Positions 10,201 to 19,031 of a DNA stretch of 64,000 nucleotides are shown here, piece after piece. Both the position numbers and the translations under genes were made by a program. The first letter of the stretch is position 1. Each line of letters starts with the position of its first letter. Source of the DNA: Lunularia cruciata. Taxonomy: Eukaryota > Streptophyta > Marchantiopsida > Lunulariales > Lunulariaceae. The stretch covers positions 8,432,001 to 8,496,000 of the forward strand of contig OX419760.1 in the NCBI GenBank assembly GCA_948567375.1. Reading direction: 5' to 3'. Under the pieces are notes generated by a model that was not told the origin of the DNA, did not search any database, and was given only the letters and a program-made list of their open reading frames with translations.

Positions 10201-10465
10201 GGAGCAAGCCCAAAGGAAACAAAAGGAGAGCTATGACAAGAGGCAAGGCAAGAAGAAGGTGGAGCCTTTCAAAGAAGGTGATTGGGTAATGTTGTTTGAT
10301 TCCATTCGATTCAAGAGAGTGCAAAAGAAGTTTTTGCCTAAGTACTTTGGACCTTTCATAGTAGAGAAGGTGTGGGGAAATTACACTTATGATCTCAAGG
10401 AGTTGGGAGGAAGACACTTTGATAGGATTAACCATGATAAGTTGAAGATGTACCATAGAAGGTAG
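7268..10465 (+). CDS. pol of copy A: RT, RNase H, integrase (1065 aa)
   Basis: It lies in the same frame as gag-pro, opening 9 bp after the TGA. The order is an acidic Glu/Ser linker, then RT with VCVDYKKLNAVT, MPFGLCNAPATFQ and the catalytic FIDD, RNase H with YTDASNVAIG, an HHCC zinc-binding domain ending CKTCHVC, an integrase core (GIDFVGP, SDRGGEF, NGLAERT) and a C-terminal GPF-type module ending at 10465. No chromodomain is present. Relative to copy B it has a one-residue deletion (GHDPIA for GHDHPIA) and changes in conserved RT positions (PWRTCAF for PWGTYAF, KKCRHY for KKFRHY). These suggest weaker function even if the TGA is read through. Confidence 0.9.
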   Translation: MMDKVVVSVMGVQNLMTFQVLKDSSYDLLLGRPWLRASHTTDRWHKGYLRIGPSNHRVTVPVTNTTNTSHSDTPPSDYWESDSEEGASGVDTSMEEETSTEEDESESDSDVYPLCAMDFAPKPEVLKDPDKSPLTLEEVERRLSTLKYGPNVTKEEKVRFEEIFRKFIHVFAFSYKDLKEVTLEEHKIEVESHARPIRQKQCRISPPISLVVKEEIDKLKEAGFIFEVENSEWVPPIVIVKKKNGKLQVCVDYKKLNAVTKKDYYPLPFIDEILEEVAGHERYSFGDGYSGYNQIKIAPEHQQLTTFTTPWRTCAFKVMPFGLCNAPATFQRFMNKVFEPFIGKFVRDFIDDFCVYGSKEEHFEHLIKVLQCLDEANASLNREKCIFGCEEGLLLGHIISKDGIAVDPEKVGKISDLPFPSSLTKLRQFLGMVGYYRRFIFSFSKKAYALTIYMKKGVDYMVILEDKEALKAFEELKQSLVVAPILAKPDWSKPFILYTDASNVAIGCTLSQLDQDGHDPIAYASRQMVLAEKNYSVTKREGLAVIFGLKKCRHYLIGGKATIVTDHKALKYIFNKPNVEGRLARWMILLSEYDYTIEDRPGKKHANADLLSRAYDHDGDEPVDDSFPDEELMTISVTQEVPMEYKEIVDFVTKGNYPEGMHAKERKALTARSRPYTMVEDILFHQGADGLLQRAVGKEESILLIKEFHEGLVCGGNFARKVTAFKILDAGYHWRGIFKDCLDYCKTCHVCQAFARSSTSTPPLRSIPLLGPFEKWGIDFVGPLNRTPRNNRYIVVVTDYLTKWVEARPLRDKNEDEVGRFLYERIITRFGCPLELVSDRGGEFTGSITTAMLRHFSITHRVTTSYKPNSNGLAERTNQTLCMMLAKDAEMEGAKHHWDKRIHAVLWEYRTTMKTSTGYSPFQLVYGIESTLPIHFDLPTFQSIHRRLKKAQGSDAEKSRKDQLMELEEARAVAMVRVEQAQRKQKESYDKRQGKKKVEPFKEGDWVMLFDSIRFKRVQKKFLPKYFGPFIVEKVWGNYTYDLKELGGRHFDRINHDKLKMYHRR

Positions 10466-10499
10466 AGAGACCTTCACTTTGAGGACAAAGTGAAAACTT

Positions 10500-10513
10500 A
10501 GTCCGGGGGTAAA
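10500..10513 (+). promoter_or_regulatory. Polypurine tract of copy A
   Basis: The sequence 'agtccgggggtaaa' lies immediately before the 3' LTR. The ggggg run is the expected plus-strand primer. The same sequence precedes the 3' LTRs of copies B and D. Confidence 0.7.
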
Positions 10514-11192
10514 TGTAACACCCATTTGTGCATGTGTGTGGTATTGTGATATTTAGCTTGGTATTACAAGTACTTAAGAGATATTATTTATATAGAGATA
10601 AAGGATGGTTCTATATTAGTCATGGTTAGCTAAAGTTAGTCATAGCTAAGATAGATGGGACCTTACTTTAGAGGAAGTAGAAAAGATGAGCACCACTATT
10701 TTGGATTTTAGTGTGTTGACTTGGTATTATTCCTAGGTGTTTGGCTTTGGGGAAAGAGTTGAGAACTCTTGGGCCCGCAAGCCTTTTTGTTTTGGATTCT
10801 TCTTTAGTCCAAGGATAGCCCATGTGAAGGAATCCTTGCTTTAGTGGTTGGGTCAAGATAAGGGGAATATGCCCATGTGAATGGATATTCCTTTCTACTT
10901 TTTGACTTTACTTGACTTTTAGTCTAGTAACTTGAGTTACTACGGTAAATAGTAACTTTGGTACGTAACTATTTCACAAGTATATAAACAAGGGGTGAGG
11001 AGGTACTCATCATCCTTTCATTTGTAACTATCTCTCTCTCATTGAGTTCTCTAGTGAGCAATGTCTTGAGTCTTGGAGTGTTAGCCTTGGAGGAGTATGA
11101 TGGAATTGGGGTTCCTTGCCTTCTTAGTCCATGGTGCGCTACCATAATAGCCATCAGAGGTTCATCCTGAGTGAGAGACAGGCCGGCTCACA
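10514..11192 (+). repeat. 3' LTR of copy A (679 bp)
   Basis: TGTAACACCC...GGCTCACA. It lacks the 13-bp segment present in the 5' LTR and belongs to the same 679-bp subtype as both LTRs of copy B. Confidence 0.95.
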
Positions 11193-11733
11193 GCTCACAC
11201 TACCTCTGTGCTGGCTGTGATGCACCCGAGGTATCAAGTCCACTACCTTGAGTACACTCTCTCCGATGGTGAGGTCCACCACAAGTCCAACAAGCAACAT
11301 CACCACTCGTTGGTTGCTATTGATCCAAAAATGAGCATAAGGGTCTAACTCCACTAGGCCCTCCACTCGCTCTATAGCATCTAGGCTGTCCACCCTATCC
11401 TTGAAAACGAACTGGGCGTGGTGCACTCTATTGCACTCTTGAAGAAGTCACAATTGTAGATGAGGTTTTCCTACCAAATCCAGATGTCACCACTCTCTCC
11501 TCCACCATGTTGAGCTCAATACGCTCAGCCAAACCAAAGACCACTGCCAAAGTAGGCAAAGTAGCCTATAACAACATAACATCACGAGCTCTATGTCACA
11601 ACTCCTTGTTCAATATCCCATACCAAAATTGGACTGCTTGGGCCTCAATAACTCCCTGAGTGAAACTGATCAGCCGCCTCATGCAAGTGTATGCCTCACA
11701 TAGGCACTCTCCAGCCTTCCGCTGGAGCTCTTG
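11193..11733 (-). pseudogene. Gag middle region of Element 2b
   Basis: The minus-strand reading gives CMRRLISFTQGVIEAQAVQF and WYGIL, a typical Ty3 Gag core, then FGLAERIELNMVEERV, and the first zinc finger CWTCGGPHHRREC. It continues at 3383 on the other side of copy A and at 13583 on the other side of the Element 4 solo LTR. In copy 2a the same block lies near 31080-31620. It is broken by stops near 11600 and 11430. Confidence 0.75.
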
Positions 11734-13582
11734 TGTGACAACCCGGAAAATATCACTTTTGCGGTAATTGGGTAAGTAAAGTTTGTTCATGCAGAGATAC
11801 AATTCAGAATTGGTCAAATACAAAGTCAAAAGTCACAATGTAGTTCTTCTTGATTGCTTCTTTAATCTCTCAGGTAGAAACTACACCCAAAAGAGAGTAA
11901 CAAGCTCACAATCTTGACAACTTGTCACGAATACACACGCACACATAATCATAACATAGAAAATTCTGTCCAAACAACTCTTGATTGTGATGATTCAGAT
12001 TCTCCCAAAGACGGCACTTCACTGCAAAGGACGATTTTGCTTCAAAATTGTGTTCCACCCCTCCACTGAAGGCACAACTTCCTCGATCAAAATTGCTTCA
12101 CATCAACTTCGTGCTGCACTCACAAATGTAGAATACTACCAACAATACAATTCTTCTCAAACCTATCAAGACATTGCTCCGATGCACTTCACTCAAGATC
12201 AAACACATAGAATGAAGATCAAGGCTACAAAATCCAACATCCACAAACACATTGACTTGCACTTTGGAATTCTCCACACACTCACAAACACAAACATGGA
12301 ATTGACAATCGGAATTAAGCTCAAGCGACAAGCATTGAAAACAACAGTTCGCTTTATCTATCTTCAGAAATATGAATACTGAACAACATAGTACTACGAA
12401 TGCTTCCCTTAAATACTGAAGCAAATGGTGGTTCTTCCTACCTATGCACCGCTTCCTAAATCTCTTCCTAATTGCAGATCCAAACTAACAATCTATCTCT
12501 TCATATCTGCCTCTTCCTATCTCAAAATTGATACTCATCCCGATCTGATGTCTACCTCATCATCGGTTTCCAAATCCGATGATCTTCTTACTACTTCTCC
12601 TCCTTCAGGTATAGCTAATTCTACTAATTCCTTCACTAATTCTACTACTTCTACACTAGGAACTACAATTTCACTAAGGAGTGACTTATCTAACTCTTTA
12701 TCTCTTAACCCACTCTTCTCTAATGTGTCAAATTAAACAGATCCGATGACACATGTATTCCTACTTCTGCAACATCGGGTCTAATTACAATCAATTCCTT
12801 TGCTAATTCTACTATATCCTCATCACAAATTGTAATTGAAAACATGGGTACACTATCTACGCCTTCAATTTGTAACCCACTTTCCCCTAATCACTCATGT
12901 TACTGACTCGAAGACACTTACAATCTGATCTTGCACTCTAGGTTTATTCATTACTGCTACTTCTCCTTCAATTCCTGTTCCATTTTCAATCAAAACTGAA
13001 ATTGAAGTCATGTGTATCCTAACTATCTATTCTTTCTCTATCCTAACTCTCTCTAATGCCTCTGGCAAGATTATTGAAGTCATCTTCATTGCACTCCAAG
13101 GTCCAACTATCTCAAATACAATCATCTTCATCTTGAGGCAAAGAAGCTTCTAACTCGAAGTTGTTTAAACCTGAAGTCTGAAGTCCAAAGACCAAAGACA
13201 TCAACCCGAAGACACTAACTTACTGTATACATCTACTCCCAAAACTTCAAATACTTGTTACTTCTTCTACAAACCTTAAAACTTTGCGATTTTGGTGGCA
13301 ACGGAAAGCCATGAACAAGATGCTTCTAACGAAATGTAGCACGCTTGATTAGGACTTTTGAACATTGAGATATAGCCCCCGCAAGAATCTTGACTTGTAA
13401 CTTCCATTCCTCCTTCGGGTCTGCACTCTTTCAATCCTGGCTGAGTCCGTCTTCATATGACAGAAAGTCAACTTCCTTGGGCTTGATCAAAATACAAATT
13501 TCTTCTCATCTCTTCTCCATTTGGTTTCAGCAAGACATTTCTTCTTCAAAACTCATCCAAAATGAAAAATGTGGGTACCACA
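11734..13582 (-). mobile_element. Element 4 solo LTR, internally deleted (copy 4c)
   Basis: The ends match the other two Element 4 LTRs: plus-strand TGTGACAACCC at the left and GTGGGTACCACA at the right. About 11734-12430 matches 63100-63825 (reverse complement), and 12560-12740 matches the C-terminal end of the LTR-encoded frame of copies 4a and 4b. At 1849 bp it is about half the length of the others, so an internal deletion has occurred. It splits the gag of Element 2b. I could not define a clean target duplication (flanks 'ctcttg' and 'tgcatg'). Frames here are broken, and none is called as a gene. Confidence 0.8.
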
Positions 13583-14175
13583 TGCATGCTCCTCAACTTT
13601 TTAGTCCGCATTCCTTGGTAGCTCTGCCTCAAACATAGGAAGAACTCCACCATGGGGTTAAACCCCGGTACCACACCACCTCATGCAACGGTACCTCCAC
13701 TCTTAGTAGCACTATCTCCAACTAGTGCGCCTCCACTAGCTCCACCCACACTACTCGAGCTAGAACTCGTAGGTACAGCCGATCTACTCCTGGCCATTGA
13801 GCTTGAAGTGATGGAGATATAGTGTGGAGACCAATACTGTCTCCATACCTCAATCTCCTCCAAACGAGCTCTCCTGAACTCATGGTAGTCATCCATTGGT
13901 GGACCCTCCAAGTGCTAAAACAACCCCTTCAATGCCATGAAGGGTGTGAACAAAGTTGGGTTCCGCATCTGCTACAGATCACACCAACTATTGAACTCCT
14001 GGATGAAGTCATCTAACTCAATGGTACCCATTCTACCAGAGTAACGCCTAGGGCCTTTGGAGGCCCCATAATTCTCATCCATGTCCCACAACAACGGTGC
14101 GCACACACCAAGTGCACTCTCAACTGAATCAGCTCCTGTGTCAAACTCCAACTCAAAGTCAATCTCTTCCCTCAC
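13583..14175 (-). pseudogene. Gag N-terminal region of Element 2b
   Basis: The minus-strand frame EEIDFELEFDTGADSVES, then ALGVCAPLLWDMDENYGA and MDDYHEFRRARLEEIEVW, matches copy 2a at 30508-31050. The start codon is GTG here, where copy 2a has ATG. A serine/glycine-rich stretch follows (TSSSSSSVGGASGGA). It is interrupted by stops near 13970 and 13900. The plus-strand stretch 14176-14449 is the leader of this element and shows no gene. Confidence 0.7.
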
Positions 14176-14449
14176 TGGGACATGAGATACAGGCTGATAT
14201 CAAGCACCACTTGGAGTAAACCCACTACGTACTACAGTGTTATCTCCTCAGGAATCCCCAAAGAACTCCGTTGTGATAAAGTAACCGCAACAGCAAACCA
14301 AAACCACCAATTGCAACCGCAAGTCACAACTGCAAGTACCCTACCAAGTGCAAACACCACCACGTGCCAACACCACCAAGTGCCAATACCAACTAAGCAC
14401 CACTCACTAATGTAACTCTAACCGAGATACCTACACTAGGGGAAAGTGC

Positions 14450-14518
14450 AACCTGTAACCTACCATCATAACACGCATTCTTCACTAGAGTGCGTGTTAT
14501 GATGGCAGGTTATAGGTT
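14450..14518. repeat. Imperfect 28-bp inverted repeat (hairpin) in Element 2b leader
   Basis: The arms 14450-14477 and 14491-14518 pair at 26 of 28 positions with a 13-base loop. Copy 2a has only one copy of this sequence (about 30240-30275). The second arm sits where the rest of the terminal repeat should be, so it marks a fold-back rearrangement with deletion. Confidence 0.8.
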
Positions 14519-14524
14519 AGCTTT

Positions 14525-14731
14525 GAAACCCTAATGGTCCCACTAATGGCACACTCTATGGTGCGAATGGTGCAAAGTGATAGTGGGCCCCACCATGAAG
14601 TCAGTACCTTGAACACAAAATCTGACCGTCAGAAAGTAGTCATTGAGATACTGCTAAAATAACTCTAACTACTATCACTGGAACTCCAATGTCCGAGCAA
14701 TCTAGATGCAACACTACAAATGGCATGACAA
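14525..14731 (-). repeat. Terminal repeat (A type, truncated) of Element 2b
   Basis: Reading minus from 14731, tgtcatgccatttgtag matches the outer end of copy 2a (tgtcacgccatttgtag at 28707 and tatcatgcc at 37603). Homology runs about 205 bp to 'attagggttt' and is then cut by the fold-back. Confidence 0.8.
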
Positions 14732-16345
14732 TGGGTAGAATAACTCCAATTGTTTGACATCAAACTTGAATACAAACCAGGTCAGTTCCATGTCATCCCT
14801 AATGCTCTATCACAATGACCTGATTTAAAGTCTCTTCCTCTCATCATGGTAGCAATTACGACGGTGTCAATTGACTCCAAGGCCCAAAACAAGTTTCAAT
14901 CAACTCTACAAGAATATCCCTTCTTCCAAATAGTACATGGTTGTCTTACAACATGCAACAAGGAGTAGAACACCTTCTCCTTCAATGAAAGCCTTGTATT
15001 CCATGAAGACCGGATCTTTGTTCTACCCAAAGGTGATCTCCAACTTGTGCGCCTTCAAGAAGCCATGATTTACCAATAGATGGTCACATGGGTGTGGACA
15101 AGACCTTAGGTATCCTCCAACACCAATGGTGGTAGCCCAACATGACATAAGATGTTCGAGAGTTTGTCCAATTGTGTGAGAGTTGCTAACGTAACAAGGC
15201 CAACAACCAAAGTCAAGTGTACTCCTTCAACCACTCCCTATTCCATCTGCTTGATGGGAACACATGAGCTTTAGATCTCATCACATCCTTACCCAAGACA
15301 ATGCAAGGACACACAACATTGTGGTGTTTGTGGATAAGCTTAGTAAGCAAATCCACTTGGCAACAACCTTTGATATTGTAGATGCTCCAACCTTTGCATA
15401 AATCTACTTTGACAATGTCTTCAAGCATCATAGGATGCCATGTTCTCATCTTTGACCATGATCTTTGATTCACGTGGACGTTTTGGCAAGCACTATTCCA
15501 GATACTCAGTACCAAGCTTGCTTATCAATGACTTATCATCCTCAAACTAATGGACAGACCAAATGTGCAAATTGTACCTTGGAGGATATGCTATGTGCCT
15601 TTGTCAATTTCCACCATACCAATTGAGATGAATTTCTTGTAGTTGCAAAATTGACCAATAATAATTCTAAGTAGGCAAGCACCTAATTTTCTCCTTTCTT
15701 TCTCAATTTTGGCCAAGATCCACTTGTTCCAGATTCTCTTCTTGCTCCTCTTCCATCTCAGGTCCTTCATATTTCAACCTTCTTGACCACCATATCCAAT
15801 CTCTCCAATAAGCCAAATCTCACCACTTTGTTGCTTAGAATCATCAAAAACAATATCCGGACAACCATTGTTATGATCTCACCTTTGAATTTGGTGATAA
15901 AGTCATGCTATCCTCTAGTAACCTACTCCTCCCACTTGATACCCAAGTTTGTAAACTTGCTCCTAATTAGGTAGGACTCTTTGACATCAACCAACTCATC
16001 TCTCCTGTTGCATATCAACTTGTCTTGCCTTGTCATATGCGCATCCTCCTTGTCTTTTACATTTCCAAGTTGAAACCCTTTGTTCCTAACCCATCTTCTT
16101 TTTCCTCTTGTGTCCAACTTCCTGCTCCTTCCATCCCTATCAATGATCATGAGGAGTATGAAGTTGATCATATCCTTGCATTTTGCCACATTCAACATGC
16201 ACATTGACAACATATGGAGTACAAAGTTCTTTGGAAAGGGCATCCCTTTCATGATGCCACATGGGAACCTCTTTCTCACTTCCAAAATGCACAGATGGCC
16301 ATCTAGGAGTTTGAAGCTTCAATGGTGACGAGGACATCACCAACT
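14732..16345 (+). pseudogene. Chromovirus RNase H end, integrase and chromodomain
   Basis: Read with many frame changes. RNase H end: QLFDIKLEYKPGQFHVIPNA (14740-14800). Zinc-binding domain: REFVQLCESC (about 15150-15190). Integrase: GHTT and VVFVDKLSK (15310-15340), then TYHPQTNGQTK near 15540, where the expected catalytic Glu is Lys. Chromodomain (16151-16320): EEYEVDHILA, then EYKVLWKGHPFHDATWEP and FQNAQMAI, including the aromatic-rich WKG...TWEP core that binds methylated histone tails. The chromodomain would direct integration to heterochromatin. The copy is dead because of stops in all parts and the changed active site. Confidence 0.8.
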
Positions 16346-16360
16346 AGCGGTGGGAGAATA

Positions 16361-16758
16361 TGTAATAATATGGAGCTTAGGGACATATTTAGTAAGGTTA
16401 ACAAAGTAAAGAATAAGCCAAATTAGCCCAAAATATTCTAGAAGCATCTAGGAAGCTTCTTAAGAAGCTTCCCAACTAGCTTAACTTGCACCCCAAGCAG
16501 GTAGCTTCTAGAGACTTCCAACTAGCTTAGCTTGCATGCCAAGTAGGTGGCTTCTAGAAGGAAGCTTCTTGGTTAACTTGGCTTGCACTCTAATAAAGCG
16601 GCTCAAGGAATCTTCTTGAGAAGCTAATCAAGGGCCTTGTAGGCTACTATAAATACCAAAGCCAAAGCTCATGCTATGCCTTTGGAGTTTTCTCTCATTT
16701 AAGTGTCCCAATGTGAGTTTCCATTCTCCTATTCTCTCCTAAGTCTTGGTCTTTTACA
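16361..16758 (+). repeat. 3' LTR of Element 3 chromovirus (398 bp)
   Basis: It starts tgtaataata after a purine-rich tract (cggtgggagaata) and ends ttttaca. It contains two diverged copies of a ~52-bp unit rich in aagcttct/agaagctt and 'aactagctta.cttgca', and a TATA-like ctataaatac at about 16648. Confidence 0.7.
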
Positions 16759-16783
16759 AATTTGGTGATGAAGGAGGTTGTGC

Positions 16784-17462
16784 TGTAACACCCATTTGTG
16801 CATGTGTGTGGTATTGTGATATTTAGCTTGGTATTACAAGTACTTAAGAGATATTATTTATATAGAGATAAAGGATGGTTCTATATTAGTCATGGTTAGC
16901 TAAAGTTAGTCATAGCTAAGATAGATGGGACCTTACTTTAGAGGAAGTAGAAAAGATGAGCACCACTATTTTGGATTTTAGTGTGTTGACTTGGTATTAT
17001 TCCTAGGTGTTTGGCTTTGGGGAAAGAGTTGAGAACTCTTGGGCCCGCAAGCCTTTTTGTTTTGGATTCTTCTTTAGTCCAAAGATAGCCCATGTGAAGG
17101 AATCCTTGCTTTAGTGGTTGGGTCAAGATAAGGGGAATATGCCCATGTGAATGGATATTCCTTTCTACTTTTTGACTTTACTTGACTTTTAGTCTAGTAA
17201 CTTGAGTTACTACGGTAATTAGTAACTTTGGTACGTAACTATTTCACAAGTATATAAACAAGGAGTGAGGAGGTACTCATCATCCTTTCATTTGCAACTA
17301 TCTCTCTCTCATTGAGTTCTCTAGTGAGCAATGTCTTGAGTCTTGGAGTGTTAGCCTTGGAGGAGTATGATGGAGTTGGGGTTCCTTGCCTTCTTAGTCC
17401 ATGGTGCGCTACCATAATAGCCATCAGAGGTTCATCCTGAGTGAGAGACAGGCCGGCTCACA
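16784..17462 (+). repeat. 5' LTR of copy B (679 bp)
   Basis: TGTAACACCC to GGCTCACA. One mismatch to the 3' LTR. It contains the putative core promoter described below. Confidence 0.96.
17251..17258 (+). promoter_or_regulatory. Putative TATA box of family-1 LTR
   Basis: tatataaa, followed by acaaggagtgagg, about 210 bp before the LTR end. The same box is kept in the LTRs of copy A and in the solo LTRs. It is the best candidate for the transcription start region of the element. Confidence 0.55.
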
Positions 17463-17466
17463 TTTT

Positions 17467-17485
17467 TGGTTCCGTTGCCGGGACC
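17467..17485 (+). promoter_or_regulatory. Primer-binding site of copy B
   Basis: tggttccgttgccgggacc, identical to copy A, four bases after the LTR end. It is tRNA-Asp-like with mismatches (inferred). Confidence 0.7.
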
Positions 17486-17503
17486 TCTCTAGAAGGCAAG
17501 ATA

Positions 17504-17674
17504 ATGTTCCGCGTCCAATTCTACATTAGGCAGAAGGAGGCTATGAGAGCTCACTTGGAGAGAACATTAGGAGAGGAGAGGGCTGAACTTATGTTAGAGA
17601 ACCAAGATCCATTTGTATACCCTGTAGTTCATTATGATGTCTTTGAGGTGATTTTGTACATCTTGTACACATGA
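17504..17674 (+). CDS. Leader ORF (56 aa), copy B
   Basis: The same product as at 4117-4287 in copy A. It has a charged middle and a hydrophobic VILYILYT end. The function is unknown, and a role as a translational control ORF is possible. Positions 17675-18322 hold no supported gene and read as untranslated leader. Confidence 0.4.
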   Translation: MFRVQFYIRQKEAMRAHLERTLGEERAELMLENQDPFVYPVVHYDVFEVILYILYT

Positions 17675-18322
17675 GAGGAATTGGAGAGATTGTGTGAGGT
17701 GGATTGCAGATTTTGGGGATTAAGGTGATTTTGGGCAAAATCTCAAGTTTGAGATCTGGACTTGAGATTTCTACACATGATAGCTTGGGTTATCTTTCAG
17801 TTAGCACACTTGAAATTATTGACAGAGCTTCTATGCGCACTGGGCTAGAATTTTTGAAAGTTGATAGGGTAAAGTGCTCCCGCAACTGCATGCTCTCTGG
17901 AAAATTGTACAGAGTCTGCCATTTCTTCAATTTTTATTGAATTGTCCTGAAAATTTCCAAGAAAATTCAGTGCATTGTATCCTACCTGGTGCCACAAAAA
18001 TTAGAGAGAGATCATTTTTGCGCAGTGCGTTATGAGTTTTTGAAGTGAGGGGGGTGGTTTTCAGACCAAATCTGAAATATGGGTGCTGAATAGAAAGGTG
18101 TCTAGGCCAAATGGCTTGATGAAAAGATCTAAAATTTTGCAGGGAGGGACGCCCTAGAGTTGTGATCAAGTGTGGAAAATTTCAGAGGATTGTGACATAT
18201 TCGTTTAGAGATTTGAGTGACATTGTGAGGAAGGGTCAATTCTGCAGAGTGGAGATCTCATGCATGAGAAGTTTGAGATCAACAAAAAGCATGTTTGAGT
18301 GTTTAGATTCATCTTTGGGAAC

Positions 18323-18796
18323 ATGGAGGGTCATCAAGAGTGGAAATTGAGATTATGCAAGGTTCCCCAAGGGTTTGAGGTGATTGTAGGGGTGGATTTG
18401 AGGAAAAGAGAGTTTACAATAGAATTTGAAGAGAGTGTTGAGAGGATCCAAAAACCTACACCACTTGGAGGAAAGAGTGAGTCTAAGTGCTTTCTATGTG
18501 GAGAGAAGGGACATAAGGCAAGTTCATGTCCATTAACCTTTGAGAGCAAGAGATTGAGGGAAAGGAGAGGCTTACTTGACTTGGGTTTGCATGTTGGACC
18601 TTCTTCACCAAGATTGGGAGGGAGAAGATCTAAGACCAAGGAGTTGTGTGAGGTTTGTGGAGTTGAAGGACTTCCAAAAGGACATGAGTGTAGTGGAGTA
18701 AAAGCACTTTTGGAAACTTTGGTGAAGGATCTTGGAGAGAGTCTTAGTACAGCTACAGAAATACTACCACCTTCATCAGCTAGTTCTCAAGATTAG
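18323..18796 (+). CDS. ORF1 zinc-knuckle protein, copy B
   Basis: A 157-residue frame from ATG 18323 (context aacATGg). The CCHC knuckle CFLCGEKGHKASSC and the second Cys/His cluster CEVCGVEGLPKGHEC are both intact. It differs from the copy A protein at only a few residues near the N-terminus. It is followed two bases later by the small ORF at 18799. It is probably nucleic-acid binding, by the knuckle. It might act as an accessory nucleocapsid or reach Gag by splicing, and the sequence alone does not decide. Confidence 0.6.
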   Translation: MEGHQEWKLRLCKVPQGFEVIVGVDLRKREFTIEFEESVERIQKPTPLGGKSESKCFLCGEKGHKASSCPLTFESKRLRERRGLLDLGLHVGPSSPRLGGRRSKTKELCEVCGVEGLPKGHECSGVKALLETLVKDLGESLSTATEILPPSSASSQD

Positions 18797-18798
18797 TG

Positions 18799-18963
18799 AT
18801 GGAGATAATCTTTCAACTTATGGATAAACTATCCATGAGAGTTAGATTAATATGCACTCTAGGATTTGATGTTGCTATAGAAATCTTGGAGCAACCTGAA
18901 CCTTTTGTGTTCCCTAGAGTGGATTATTCTCAGATGGTGTTAGTCATGTATATACTCTATTAG
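18799..18963 (+). CDS. Small ORF (54 aa) between ORF1 and gag-pol, copy B
   Basis: It has the same length and position as in copy A, starting ATG 18799 just after the ORF1 TAG and ending TAG 18963. Its end (PFVFPRVDY, then YILY) resembles that of the leader ORF. The function is unknown. Confidence 0.35.
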   Translation: MEIIFQLMDKLSMRVRLICTLGFDVAIEILEQPEPFVFPRVDYSQMVLVMYILY

Positions 18964-19031
18964 TAATAGAGTGAGAGAAAAGAAAAGAGAAAAAAAAAAT
19001 TAAGAGAAAAGAAAGATAGTGAGGGGTTAAG

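Larger units (their letters stand above)
3384..11192 (+). mobile_element. Family-1 Ty3/gypsy retrotransposon, copy A (full length)
   Basis: A complete element flanked by the 4-bp target duplication gctc (3380-3383 and 11193-11196). The order is 5' LTR, tRNA-Asp-like primer site, small leader ORFs, gag-pro, pol, polypurine tract, 3' LTR. It is inserted in the gag region of Element 2b. The coding region is open except for one TGA at 7256, so gag-pro and pol are separate in this copy. RT and integrase type, the lack of a chromodomain, and the primer site point to a non-chromovirus plant gypsy (Athila/Tat-like), tentatively. Confidence 0.93.
1168..14731 (-). mobile_element. Element 2b: degraded methyltransferase-bearing gypsy-type retroelement, inverted
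   Basis: Read on the minus strand from 14731, this copy runs terminal repeat, leader, gag, protease and methyltransferase fragment, in the same order as copy 2a at 28707-38156. It is truncated at 1168 before RT. Family-1 copy A sits in its gag zinc-finger region and an Element 4 solo LTR sits further upstream in gag. When those insertions are ignored, the gag reading continues across each junction, for example from the CX2C finger at about 11300 to the HCHRFGHTNDQC finger at 3380. Many stops and frameshifts show that it is a dead relic. Confidence 0.85.
14732..16758 (+). mobile_element. Element 3: 5'-truncated chromovirus (Ty3/gypsy with chromodomain)
   Basis: The remains of one element: the end of RNase H, the integrase, a chromodomain, a polypurine tract and the 3' LTR. 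The left end is cut where Element 2b begins. The right end (ttttaca at 16758) abuts a small piece of family-1 copy F, so Element 3 inserted into copy F. Confidence 0.8.

Noticed and set aside
7268-10465. Copy A pol as an independent gene with its own start at 7268
   Set aside because: The ATG is 9 bp after a stop in the same frame as gag-pro, and copy B has one continuous frame, so it is one polyprotein gene interrupted by TGA.
3380-11196. Five-base target duplication for copies A and B
   Set aside because: The fifth base does not match on either side (tgctc/gctca and tgtgc/gtgca) when the LTR is bounded by TG...CA. Four bases fit all cases.
14450-14518. Hairpin considered as a transcription terminator or microRNA precursor
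   Set aside because: It is absent in this form from copy 2a and sits at a rearrangement point, so a structural origin is simpler. No T-run follows it.
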